Assembly: GCA_039793685.1 (NCBI GenBank)
Contig: JBDRAL010000049.1
Span: 62,001-126,000, forward strand
Length of the DNA stretch: 64,000 nt
Direction of reading: 5' to 3'
DNA from: JAAFHI01 sp039793685
Lineage (GTDB): Bacteria > Acidobacteriota > Blastocatellia > Chloracidobacteriales > Chloracidobacteriaceae
The notes beneath the pieces are model-generated. The model was not told the origin of the DNA and did not search any database. It saw only the letters and a list, made by a program, of their open reading frames with translations. A program made the translations under genes and the position numbers. Below are positions 36,045-44,214 of the stretch, in pieces (position 1 is the stretch's first letter; each line of letters opens with the position of its first letter).

Positions 36045-36217
36045 AGGATGAGGGATGAAGGATGAATCAAACCGACAGGATGAGAGATGAAATAAACTCC
36101 AATGGCATCCATTCGGAAATTTCATCAACGGGGACACGTCAATTTCCATCCCCTTCAAACCGCCCCCCCTTTTTTTCATCCTTCATCCTTCATCCTTCAT
36201 CCTTTTTTTTCATCCTT
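36034..36217. repeat. Inverted pair of GGATGAA heptamer arrays
   Basis: The left arm 36034-36067 holds about four GGATGAA copies and contains both the ribB stop and the ATG of the next gene. The right arm 36176-36217 is TTCATCC repeated and is translated as FFSSFILHPSSF. The whole element lies inside the longest frame of the downstream gene. Confidence 0.85.
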
Positions 36218-37390
36218 TCCGCGTTTCTCCTCCGCCTCGGCGTCCGGCTGGCGCGGGGCGAGGCCGGTTTCTGGGAAGGCAGTTACGATTTCTATTTCGT
36301 ATTGGCGCGGAAGATCGTCGCGGAGCATTCGTTCTGCTACGACGCGACGAATTGCGCCTTCTGGACGCCCGGCTACCCCGCGTTTCTCGCGCTCGCGACG
36401 TGGGGGACGCGGGCGTTCGTCGCGCTCGCGGTCGCGCAGGCGCTCGTGGGCGCGGGAACCTGTTTTTTTACAATGAAACTTGCCGAACGCTGGTTCGCGG
36501 ACCGGCGCGCGGGGCTGCTCGCCGGGTGGATCTGCGCGGTCTATCCCTACTTCGTGGTCCACGACACGGCGCTTCAGGAAACAGGGCTGTTTACGTTTTT
36601 CACCGCATTCGGAACGTGGCTGTTGGTAAAGGACAGCCCTCCCACAGGCTGCGGTTTCGCGGGGGTGGTTTTCGGAATCGCGGCGCTGGTCAGGCCGACG
36701 ATTCTGCCGTTCGTCGGGCTGGCGCTGGTCTGGACGGTTTTGAAACGGGATGAACCGTTGAAAAGACGGCTGACCGGAGCGGCGGTGTTCGGGCTGGCGT
36801 TCGGATTGACGATTCTGCCGTGGATGGTCCGCAATCAGGTCGTGGTCGGACGGTTCGTCATCGGCGTCCGGAGCGGTCACGCGCTCTGGGTCGGCAACAA
36901 CGCCGACACGTTTTCAAGTTACCCGTCCGGCAGCATCGACCGCAGCCGCGACGCCGCAATGGCGCGCTGGACGCCCGCCGAGCAGGTTTCATTCGCCCAG
37001 GTTTCAAAAAGCGAAACCGCGCAGGACGACTGGTATTTCCGACAGGCAATGAACTTCATCCGGACACACCCGACGGAAACATTCGTCGGCGCAATCCGGA
37101 AGAACCTCGCCGGGTTCTCGGTTTGGCTGAATCCGGCGAAAGGACTGGCGGAACAACTGGCCTACGGATTTTCATACGGGCCGGTATTGCTGCTCTCGTT
37201 CTTCGCAATATGGCGATTGCGGAAGAAATTCGCCGTCATCGGGCTGGTCGCCGCGCACCTCGCCGGTTTCGCGGTCGTCACGGCGGCGTTCTGGGCGCAC
37301 ACGAGCCACCGGAGCTATCTCGATGTTTACTTCATCGCCCTCGCGGCGGGGGCGATCATCAGACCGGGGAATCCCCCGACGGATTCCTGA
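36062..37390 (+). CDS. GT39-like multi-pass glycosyltransferase
   Basis: Up to 442 residues with about nine to ten membrane segments. The layout is that of ArnT/PMT-like GT39 enzymes: an early LRLGVRLARGE segment, a periplasmic loop with TPGYPAFLA, and ALVRPTILP later. Such enzymes move sugars from polyprenyl carriers. The first membrane segment is partly encoded by the TTCATCC array and no ATG, GTG or TTG in frame follows the array before conserved sequence. The start is therefore probably inside the repeat element, at 36062 or nearby. The catalytic acidic loop is not certain. Confidence 0.75.
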   Translation: MNQTDRMRDEINSNGIHSEISSTGTRQFPSPSNRPPFFSSFILHPSSFFFILSAFLLRLGVRLARGEAGFWEGSYDFYFVLARKIVAEHSFCYDATNCAFWTPGYPAFLALATWGTRAFVALAVAQALVGAGTCFFTMKLAERWFADRRAGLLAGWICAVYPYFVVHDTALQETGLFTFFTAFGTWLLVKDSPPTGCGFAGVVFGIAALVRPTILPFVGLALVWTVLKRDEPLKRRLTGAAVFGLAFGLTILPWMVRNQVVVGRFVIGVRSGHALWVGNNADTFSSYPSGSIDRSRDAAMARWTPAEQVSFAQVSKSETAQDDWYFRQAMNFIRTHPTETFVGAIRKNLAGFSVWLNPAKGLAEQLAYGFSYGPVLLLSFFAIWRLRKKFAVIGLVAAHLAGFAVVTAAFWAHTSHRSYLDVYFIALAAGAIIRPGNPPTDS

Positions 37391-37407
37391 ATTCGGAGAA
37401 AAACAAC

Positions 37408-37854
37408 ATGTCGAAACACCATCTCGCGCAACTCAACATCGCCCTGATGAAAGAATCGCTCGAATCGCCGTCAATGGCGGACTTTGTGAACAACCTCGAC
37501 CGCATCAACGCGCTGGCCGAGGAATCGCCGGGGTACGTCTGGCGGCTCCAGACCGAGGAAGGCGACGCGACCACGCTCCGTCCGCTCGGTGAAAACGTCC
37601 TCGTCAACCTGTCGGTCTGGCGGGACATCGAGGCGCTGCGGGAATATGTCTACAAATCGGACCACGCCTCGATCATGCGGCGGCGCAAGGAATGGTTCGA
37701 CCAGATGGAGGAAGCGTTCGTCGTGCTGTGGTGGGTACCGGAAACGCACACCCCGAGCCTCGCCGAAGCCATCGAACGGCTGGACCATCTCCGGCAACAC
37801 GGGCCGACGCCCGAGGCGTTCAACTTCCGGAATCTCTTCCCCGCCCCCGAGTAA
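37408..37854 (+). CDS. DUF3291 family protein
   Basis: 148 residues, GGAGAA ribosome-binding site. It opens with HHLAQLNIALMKESLESP and contains LVNLSVWRDIEALREYVY, then FVVLWWVPETHTPSLAEA. These are hallmarks of DUF3291, a cytoplasmic ferredoxin-like (ABM-type) fold of unknown role. Followed at 12 bp by the ferredoxin gene, so the two are probably cotranscribed. Confidence 0.88.
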   Translation: MSKHHLAQLNIALMKESLESPSMADFVNNLDRINALAEESPGYVWRLQTEEGDATTLRPLGENVLVNLSVWRDIEALREYVYKSDHASIMRRRKEWFDQMEEAFVVLWWVPETHTPSLAEAIERLDHLRQHGPTPEAFNFRNLFPAPE

Positions 37855-37866
37855 GGGAGGTTTTCA

Positions 37867-38388
37867 ATGGCTGATTTTCCTGAACGCTACCCCGACAACG
37901 TTCCCGGCAAGTACTACGTTGACACGAAATGCACGATCTGCGGACTATGCCAGGATCTGGCGCCGAACAATTTCCGCGTCAATGATTCCGGGCTATATGC
38001 CTTTGTCTTCAAACAGCCGACCACACCGGAGGAAATCGCCCAGTGCGAAGAAGCGTTCAGTACCTGCCCCTGCTATGAAATCGGCAACGACGGCGACCGG
38101 TTCGGGTGGGATGAACCGGTCTTCCGGCTGGTTCACGCGGCGGCGCGCGGCGACGTGGAAGGGGTAAGGGCGGCGCTCGCGGCGGGCGTGAGCGTCAATG
38201 CAAAGTGGAGCGGCGTCAACGCCTTTGAAGCGGCGCGCGCCCGCCCGTTCGAGAAGGAAATTGGCATCGACCCCTACAAGGCCGTGATTGCCTTTCTGCT
38301 CGAAAACGGAGCGGAGCTTCCGTTCATCAATCCCGAACCGTCCGAAACGAACTGGTTGTTGCGCGCGCTCGAAAAGATCGGGCTATGA
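37867..38388 (+). CDS. Ferredoxin fused to an ankyrin-like domain
   Basis: 173 residues. The N-terminal part is a small ferredoxin with CTICGLC and later CEEAFSTCPC, enough cysteines for one [4Fe-4S] or [3Fe-4S] cluster (C22, C25, C28 and C66 region). From about residue 88 there is an ankyrin-like stretch (LVHAAARGDVEGVRAALAAGV). This suggests an electron carrier that docks on a partner through the repeat. AGGGAGG lies upstream. The C-terminus is conserved-looking up to LEKIGL. Confidence 0.82.
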   Translation: MADFPERYPDNVPGKYYVDTKCTICGLCQDLAPNNFRVNDSGLYAFVFKQPTTPEEIAQCEEAFSTCPCYEIGNDGDRFGWDEPVFRLVHAAARGDVEGVRAALAAGVSVNAKWSGVNAFEAARARPFEKEIGIDPYKAVIAFLLENGAELPFINPEPSETNWLLRALEKIGL

Positions 38389-38409
38389 ACAGGGTCACCG
38401 CACCGGATT

Positions 38410-38835
38410 TCATCCCGCGCTGGCCACGATAATCAGGATGGTCACGCCCAGCGCGAACAGCCAGGCGAGAATGGAAGCGCCGATACAGACCAGACATTGC
38501 TTGCGGGCTTTCGCCACGTCGGGATCGGACGGACCGAGTTTGCCCAGTTCGAAAAAGGTGAACACGGCAACGATGGGTACGACAAATGCCAGGGCCAGAA
38601 TGCCAACGCGCAACAACCCGAGGATCAGACCGAGGGCGGCGAGCGGGATCATCGCCGTCCCGACGATTTGCAGATAGCTGGCCCGGTTCAGAAGGGAATT
38701 TTTGTTGCGTTCAAACACCGCCGACTGCATCGCCTGATTGAAATCCACCTTGCTTCCGCAGAAACGGCAGGTCGGCGCGTCGGCGGCGATGTATTCGCCA
38801 CAACTCGCGCACCGGAAAATCGGAACGGTACTCAT
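38410..38835 (-). CDS. Zinc-ribbon membrane protein
   Basis: 141 residues. An N-terminal zinc ribbon (CASCGEYI, then CRFCGSKV) is followed by three hydrophobic segments (about 55-80, 82-100 and 115-140). Family and function are not recognised. It is convergent with the ferredoxin gene and resembles in layout the other zinc-ribbon membrane proteins of this window, without clear sequence identity. Confidence 0.7.
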   Translation of the reverse strand: MSTVPIFRCASCGEYIAADAPTCRFCGSKVDFNQAMQSAVFERNKNSLLNRASYLQIVGTAMIPLAALGLILGLLRVGILALAFVVPIVAVFTFFELGKLGPSDPDVAKARKQCLVCIGASILAWLFALGVTILIIVASAG

Positions 38836-38910
38836 CGAAGTCAGTCTCCTTTTTTTGCCGACCTTACACCGGATTTGCCGTCAGCCAAACGTTTTCTTTC
38901 ATACACATGA

Positions 38911-38947
38911 AAACCCGCCCGGCCGTTTCCGACCGGGCGGGTTCTTT
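38911..38947. terminator. Terminator between two minus-strand genes
   Basis: AAACCCGCCCGG pairs with CCGGGCGGGTT, followed by T residues on the plus strand. It would stop minus-strand transcription arriving from the GT2 gene and may work in both directions. Confidence 0.85.
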
Positions 38948-39003
38948 TGATGCCACGGACAGCCCTCCCTGACGGTCAGGCTGCGGTTCCTGAAACCCGA
39001 CAC

Positions 39004-40653
39004 CTATTCCGACATCGCCGGCGAAAGCTCCCCGTCGGTCGGGGATTTTTCCTTGGCCTTGAAACCGAGGCCGTTCAGGAGCGACGCGACGCCGACGTAG
39101 CCGTAGCCGAGAACGAAAATCGACAGGAACGGCAGCACGCCCCAGATCTGGCTGTAAATGGCGTACCCGATGGTGAACACGAAATAGAGCGCCATTCCGA
39201 TTTCAAGAATCGGCATCCAGCCCATCTTCCGGCGGTATTTCTTCTTCTGCCAGCCTTTGTCCTTGCCGGATTCGATAGCGTACTTCGGCGTCCGCACGAA
39301 CGCCGTCTTGATGCCGAACAGCGCTTCCAGCACCGCCTTGGCGTTGCTGATGGAAATGCCGACCCCGATGGCCATCGCGAGATAGATCATGACGAGGTCC
39401 TTCCAGCGGCGTCCGTGGATTTCCTTGAGCGAAATCACATAGTAGGACGTCACCGAAAAGGTCGAGAGGAACAGAAACGGCACGTCGAGCAGCATCAACT
39501 GAAAGAAGCCCTGATTGAACCGCACGATGAGAATCGGGAAGTGCAGCAGGTGGAAGATGATCATCAGCGGGTAGATGAGATTGCCCGACAGATGAAAAAA
39601 CATCTCCACTTTCGAATGCAGCGGCAGGTTGAGGCCGCCGATGCGCGGGAAAACCTTGAGCGCGACCTGCGTGTAGCCCTTGGCCCAGCGACGCTGCTGG
39701 ACCTTGAAGGCGTTGATGTCCACCGGGAGTTCGGCGGGAACGTCCTCGTCCATGATGTAGACGAACTTCCATCCGAGAAGCTGTGCGCGGTAGCTCAGGT
39801 CGGTGTCTTCCGCGAGCGTGTCGGCCTGCCAGCCGCCCGAATTCTCGATGGCCTCGCGCCGCCAGATGCCCGCCGTCCCGTTGAAGTTGAAAAAACCGCC
39901 GCTGCGGTGGCGCGCCGTGTGCTCGATGATGAAATGGCCGTCGAGCATCACGCTCTGGACCTTCGTGAGCAGGTTGTAGTCGCCGTTGAGGTGACTCCAC
40001 CGGAACTGCACAACGCCGACGCGGTCCTCGTTGAAATAGTGGACCATCTTCCGCAGGCAGTCCGGCTTGGGCCGGAAATCGGCGTCGAAGATCGCGATGA
40101 ACTTCCCCTTCGCAACCTTCAGGCCCTCGCCGAGCGCGCCGGCCTTGAAGCCGGTCCGGTCGGTGCGGTGGATGTAGACGATGTCGATGCCCTGCGCGGC
40201 GTAGCGTTCGACGGCGGCGCGCGCGATTTCGGTCGTCTCGTCGGTCGAGTCGTCGAGTACCTGAATTTCGAGCCGGTCCTTCGGATAGTCGAGGTTCACG
40301 CAGGCTTCGAGCAGGCGCTCCACGACGTACATTTCATTGAACAACGGCAACTGCACCGTGACCGGCGGCAGGTTTTCCTCGGAGTAGTACGCGGGCGGCT
40401 GCGGACGAAAGCGATGATAGCGGATGAAAAGCCAGGTGATGCGCAGCCGGTATGCCCCGTAGATCGCCAGAATCGTCAGCAGACCGAAATAAAGGATGAA
40501 GATGGTCCAGTCGAAGGCGTCCAGCGAGTAGAGGTAGCTGATGTTGTTCGATTCGGCGAAGTTTTTCAGTCCCGGAAGAAAGTGCTCCGGGAGCGGCGGC
40601 GCGGACGGGTCGCCGAGAGCCAGCACCGCGCGCGTGAGAAAGGAAGCAAGCAT
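39004..40653 (-). CDS. Family 2 processive glycosyltransferase (cellulose-synthase-like)
   Basis: 549 residues with an N-terminal membrane helix (about 50-72), a GT2 domain and four C-terminal helices. All processive GT2 motifs are visible: LDDSTD, DADF, AEDTDLSYR and QQRRW. The pattern FNFNGTAGIWRR is typical of the cellulose-synthase-like/mannan synthase group. It should polymerise a sugar nucleotide and export the chain across the inner membrane. No BcsB or PilZ gene is adjacent. The N-terminus is short and clean, and repeat arrays begin just upstream. Confidence 0.9.
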   Translation of the reverse strand: MLASFLTRAVLALGDPSAPPLPEHFLPGLKNFAESNNISYLYSLDAFDWTIFILYFGLLTILAIYGAYRLRITWLFIRYHRFRPQPPAYYSEENLPPVTVQLPLFNEMYVVERLLEACVNLDYPKDRLEIQVLDDSTDETTEIARAAVERYAAQGIDIVYIHRTDRTGFKAGALGEGLKVAKGKFIAIFDADFRPKPDCLRKMVHYFNEDRVGVVQFRWSHLNGDYNLLTKVQSVMLDGHFIIEHTARHRSGGFFNFNGTAGIWRREAIENSGGWQADTLAEDTDLSYRAQLLGWKFVYIMDEDVPAELPVDINAFKVQQRRWAKGYTQVALKVFPRIGGLNLPLHSKVEMFFHLSGNLIYPLMIIFHLLHFPILIVRFNQGFFQLMLLDVPFLFLSTFSVTSYYVISLKEIHGRRWKDLVMIYLAMAIGVGISISNAKAVLEALFGIKTAFVRTPKYAIESGKDKGWQKKKYRRKMGWMPILEIGMALYFVFTIGYAIYSQIWGVLPFLSIFVLGYGYVGVASLLNGLGFKAKEKSPTDGELSPAMSE

Positions 40654-41042
40654 TACAAAACCCCAACGGAAATTTTCGATTGAAGATTCCTGAATTTTCG
40701 ATTTTCGATTGAAGATTGCTGGATTTTCGATTTTTGATTGAAGATTTTCGATTGGGGCGTTCGCGGGAACCGGCGAACGGCTTCAATCCGGAATCTTCAA
40801 TCTTCAATCTTCAATCTTCAATCGAAAATCATAAGGTCTATTCCCACCAATCGCGCCAGTATAGGCCGCGCCGGGGCAACCGGCAACCGGGTCGGGAACG
40901 ATACCGTTCTTCGGAAGGAGGTTGCCCTTCCCCCGCCTCGACACCGTCCCGCGACGATACCCCCCGCAACTTTTCATTCGGAGAAAAAAATACTGGTCCA
41001 TTCCCGACTTTCGGGCGTAATCTATCGGAAATACAGAAAATC
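40654..41042. other. Divergent intergenic region with GATTGAA arrays
   Basis: It contains the inverted heptamer pair at 40669-40832. The remainder (40833-41042) includes a GGCAACCGGCAACCGGG repeat near 40876 and a purine-rich stretch near 40980. No gene is supported. Confidence 0.5.
40669..40832. repeat. Inverted pair of GATTGAA/TTTTCGATT arrays
   Basis: The left arm 40669-40756 mixes GATTGAA heptamers with TTTTCGATT. The right arm 40791-40832 is CTTCAAT repeated, closing with ATCGAAAATC. The same families occur at 46189-46550 and, as a fragment, at 56668-56691. Confidence 0.85.
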
Positions 41043-41115
41043 CTGACGAATGGGTTATGAAATGCGAGGGGGAGGCCCCTTCGAAAGACATCCCGGCGGT
41101 TCGTCAGTGAACCCA
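41043..41115 (+). ncRNA. Candidate H-type pseudoknot upstream of a histidine kinase
   Basis: CTGACGAA (41043-41050) pairs with TTCGTCAG (41100-41107). TGGGTT (41051-41056), next to the first strand, pairs with AACCCA (41110-41115) after the second. This order defines an H-type pseudoknot with 8-bp and 6-bp stems. A further hairpin (GAGGGG / CCCCTTC) sits inside the loop. It ends 32 nt before the kinase start, so a translational control element is possible. No known riboswitch class was recognised. Confidence 0.4.
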
Positions 41116-41147
41116 GCCCCTACCCCATTCTTGACGGAACCTCTCCC

Positions 41148-43445
41148 ATGGGCCTGATTGAATCGGTACGACTCCGTCTCGAAGGCGAATCACAGCCAGG
41201 TACAGAGGCGGATTCGTTCGACCGGCTGGCATGCCTTGTCGAAATTCTCGATGGTTATGACGACGGCATCGTCCTCCTCGACGATACCGGCCGGATTCTC
41301 GGCGCCAACCGGCTCATCGAGTCGGTGCTTGGCACATCATCGGCGGATCTGACCGGAAAGTTACCCACGGACGTCTTTCCGGGACTCGAACCGGAGGGTG
41401 GGTCGTGGCGGCCTGTCGAGGCTTCCGACCGCCTGTTCGTGGCCTCGCCGCACCTGACCGGAAACGTCAACTACTGGCGGTTCCGCGACGTCACCAGACA
41501 GGAACAACGCACTGAACGACTGAAACTGCTCGAAAAAGCCATCGAACAGTCCCGCGACGTCTTTCTCATCACGCGCCCAGAACCCGGCATCGGGCAGAAA
41601 ATCGTCTACGTCAACGCCCAGTTCACCCGTCAGACCGGGTTTTCCGCGGAGGAAGCCCTCGGCAACACGCCCCGGATGCTTCAGGGACCGAAATCCGGCG
41701 GGGAGGCGCTTGAACGGGTGCGGGAAGCCATCCGGAGTGGGGACCCCGTCGAAGTCGAATTTCTCAATTACCGGAAGGACGGGACCGAATTCTGGGTGGA
41801 GGTCAACATCGCGCCGGTTTCGGATGAAACGGGCAAGGTCACGCACTGGGTCTCGGTCCAGCGGGAAATCACCGAGCGCAAACAGTGGGAAGTACTGCTT
41901 GAAGAACACGAACAGCGTTTCCGGGCACTGTTTGAGCAGATGCCCCAGTTCGGCATTCTCGGGTTCAACAGCCGACGCGAAATCGTCTACTGGAACGCCT
42001 CCTGTGAATCCATTTACGGGTATTCCTCGGCGGAAGCCATCGGAAAGACGATCGAGGAATTGATGTGCAACGAGAACGAACGTCCGGGGATGGCCGAAAT
42101 GCTCAATCGCTGGTTTCAGGAAGGCCGGGTGGACGAACCGGGCGAAATGGAAGTCCGGCGCAGCGATGGCTCCCTCGTCACGGTTTATTCCTCGCATTCC
42201 CTTCAGGACACCCCGCGCGGCCCTGAAGTGTACTGTCTCGACTTCGACCTCACCGATCTCAAACAGCGCGAGGAGGAGCGGCTGAAAATCAGTCGCCTCG
42301 AATCGCTCGGCGTCCTTGCCGGAGGCATCGCCCATGACTTCAACAACCTCCTCATGGCGATCTGCGGCAACGTCGAACTGATGAAGCGGCACATTCCGGA
42401 AACCGGACCGCTCCGGGAAAAACTCGGCCGCATCGAAAAAGCCGGGCAACGGGCCACCCGGCTGGCCCGGGAACTGCTCATTTTCGCCAAGGGAGGAAAT
42501 CCCCAGCGGGCGCGGATCGGGCTTCCCCAGATGATTGAGGATTCGATGACGTTCGTGCTGCATGGCTCGAACGTCTCCTGCGACATCTCGCTCGGGAATC
42601 ATCTCTGGGAAGTCATCGTTGACGAAGGCCAGATTACCCAGGCCCTCCAGAATCTCGCCGTCAACGCGCGGGAAGCCATGCCGCTGGGCGGGCGGCTCAC
42701 CGTCCGGGCCGAAAACATCCGCCTCGACGAAAACACCGCGATTCCACTCGAACCGGGCGAGTACGTCCGGCTCACCGTCAACGACACCGGCGGCGGCATC
42801 CCGCCGGAACACCTCGACCGCATCTTCGATCCCTATTTCACGACCAAGGAAGGCGGCTCCGGCCTCGGACTCGCCGTCACCTTTTCAGTCATTCGCCGCA
42901 ACGGCGGCCATATCGGCGTCGTTTCCGAACCGGGCGTGGGAACGACCTTTTCCGTCTACCTTCCGGCGAAAACCAACGGAGCGGAGGACGAACTCGACCC
43001 GCTCCAGCTTCAGGCCCGTCCCCGAACACTCGATCTCGCCACCGGGCGACCGCTGCGGATTCTCGTCATGGACGATGAGCCGGAGGTTCTCGACATGACC
43101 TGCGAACTGCTCGAAAGCATCGGGTTTGCCACCGAACGCGCCGCGCACGGGGAGGACGCCATCGTCGAGTACATCCGGGGGTGGGTGATGGGAAATCCCT
43201 TCGCCGCCGTCATGCTCGACCTCACGGTCGTCGGCGGACTCGGCGGCGTCGAAACCATCGGCCGGTTGCGGGCGTTCGACCCGACCGTCAAGGCCGTCAT
43301 GTGTTCCGGCTACGCCGAGGGCGACATGTTGAAACAGTTCGCGGATTACGGATTCGCCGCCCGGCTCAACAAGCCGTATGACGTGGAACACCTCGAAGCC
43401 ACACTGGCCCGCCTGCTGGGCGTGGCGCAGGCCGCCACCGCCTGA
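41148..43445 (+). CDS. Hybrid histidine kinase: PAS-PAS-PAS, HisKA, HATPase, receiver
   Basis: 765 residues, soluble. There are three PAS-type regions (about 28-115, 126-245 and 255-370). The second has the LOV-like layout GNTPRMLQGP, but Pro stands where the photoactive Cys of GxNCRFLQ would be, so a flavin adduct is not expected. H396 (GIAHDFNNLL) is the phosphorylated His. NDTGGGIPPEHLDRIFDPYFTTK is the ATP-binding region (N and G boxes in short form NDTGGGIP, GSGLGLA). The receiver has D691 as phosphoacceptor. No DNA-binding output follows, so a phosphorelay partner is probably elsewhere. Confidence 0.92.
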   Translation: MGLIESVRLRLEGESQPGTEADSFDRLACLVEILDGYDDGIVLLDDTGRILGANRLIESVLGTSSADLTGKLPTDVFPGLEPEGGSWRPVEASDRLFVASPHLTGNVNYWRFRDVTRQEQRTERLKLLEKAIEQSRDVFLITRPEPGIGQKIVYVNAQFTRQTGFSAEEALGNTPRMLQGPKSGGEALERVREAIRSGDPVEVEFLNYRKDGTEFWVEVNIAPVSDETGKVTHWVSVQREITERKQWEVLLEEHEQRFRALFEQMPQFGILGFNSRREIVYWNASCESIYGYSSAEAIGKTIEELMCNENERPGMAEMLNRWFQEGRVDEPGEMEVRRSDGSLVTVYSSHSLQDTPRGPEVYCLDFDLTDLKQREEERLKISRLESLGVLAGGIAHDFNNLLMAICGNVELMKRHIPETGPLREKLGRIEKAGQRATRLARELLIFAKGGNPQRARIGLPQMIEDSMTFVLHGSNVSCDISLGNHLWEVIVDEGQITQALQNLAVNAREAMPLGGRLTVRAENIRLDENTAIPLEPGEYVRLTVNDTGGGIPPEHLDRIFDPYFTTKEGGSGLGLAVTFSVIRRNGGHIGVVSEPGVGTTFSVYLPAKTNGAEDELDPLQLQARPRTLDLATGRPLRILVMDDEPEVLDMTCELLESIGFATERAAHGEDAIVEYIRGWVMGNPFAAVMLDLTVVGGLGGVETIGRLRAFDPTVKAVMCSGYAEGDMLKQFADYGFAARLNKPYDVEHLEATLARLLGVAQAATA

Positions 43446-43528
43446 AAGCGGAAAGCCGGGTTGCCCCGAACCGCGCCGACCGATAGCGTCCCGCGCCGTA
43501 CTCGCCATTTCACATTCCGGGTTTTCCG

Positions 43529-44140
43529 ATGCCGACGACCACGCTTCTGCTCATCCGGCACGGCCAGACGACCGACGGGGTACAGGTTCGCACGCACGGC
43601 GCGACCGACATTCCCCTTTCGGACGCGGGCCGCGCCCAAATCGCCCGTCTCGCCGACCACCTCGCCACGCGCCGCCTCGACGCCCTTTACTGTAGCGACC
43701 TCGACCGGTCGCGCGAATCGGCGGCAATCCTCTCCGAACCCCATCTGCTGACGCCGGAAGTCATTCCGGAATTACGGGAAATCAATTTCGGCGCGATGGA
43801 AGGCTGTCTCGTCGAGGAGATTCCCTTCAAGTTTCCCGACGTGTATCGGGCGTGGAAAACCGACCCGGCGACATGCCGCTTTCCCGAAGGCGAAAACTAC
43901 GTTGAAGTGAAGGCGCGGGTGATTCCGGCGGTCGAGCGCCTGCTCGCGCGCCATGCGGGAGAAACTATCGGGATGGCGCTGCACTCGGGCGTCAACCGGG
44001 TCATTCTCGGCTGGGCGCTCGGCCTCGCCGACACGCACATCGTCCGGCTCGATCAGGACCATGCCTGCCTCAACGTCATCGAGTTCGGCGACCGCACGCC
44101 GATCCTCCGATTGATGAACTTCGCCCCGTGGAAGTTCTGA
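43529..44140 (+). CDS. Histidine phosphatase (phosphoglycerate-mutase-like)
   Basis: 203 residues. RHGQT near the N-terminus carries the phosphorylated His. EINFGAMEG supplies the acid residue and ALHSGVNR the second His. These define the histidine phosphatase superfamily, branch 1, and the size suits a CobC/GpmB-like enzyme. CobT lies about 7 kb away, so a CobC role is possible but not shown. It follows the histidine kinase by 83 bp on the same strand. Confidence 0.88.
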   Translation: MPTTTLLLIRHGQTTDGVQVRTHGATDIPLSDAGRAQIARLADHLATRRLDALYCSDLDRSRESAAILSEPHLLTPEVIPELREINFGAMEGCLVEEIPFKFPDVYRAWKTDPATCRFPEGENYVEVKARVIPAVERLLARHAGETIGMALHSGVNRVILGWALGLADTHIVRLDQDHACLNVIEFGDRTPILRLMNFAPWKF

Positions 44141-44144
44141 ACGA

Positions 44145-44180
44145 AAAAAGCGACGGACACCCGCTGCGGTGTCCGTCGCC
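44145..44180. terminator. Bidirectional terminator, copy 1
   Basis: The 12-bp stem GCGACGGACACC / GGTGTCCGTCGC has a CGCTGC loop and is preceded by A residues. It is identical to the terminator at 45485-45527. It lies between the convergent phosphatase gene and propeller gene. Confidence 0.9.
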
Positions 44181-44214
44181 GTATTCGCCAGGTCTGCCAG
44201 GCCGTTTCAAAGTT

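Noticed and set aside
38947..40683. 578-codon frame antisense to the GT2 gene
   Set aside because: Charged shadow sequence; the GT2 gene has all motifs.
41640..41700. Functional LOV photoreceptor domain
   Set aside because: The photoactive Cys position is Pro, so only a LOV-like PAS fold is claimed.
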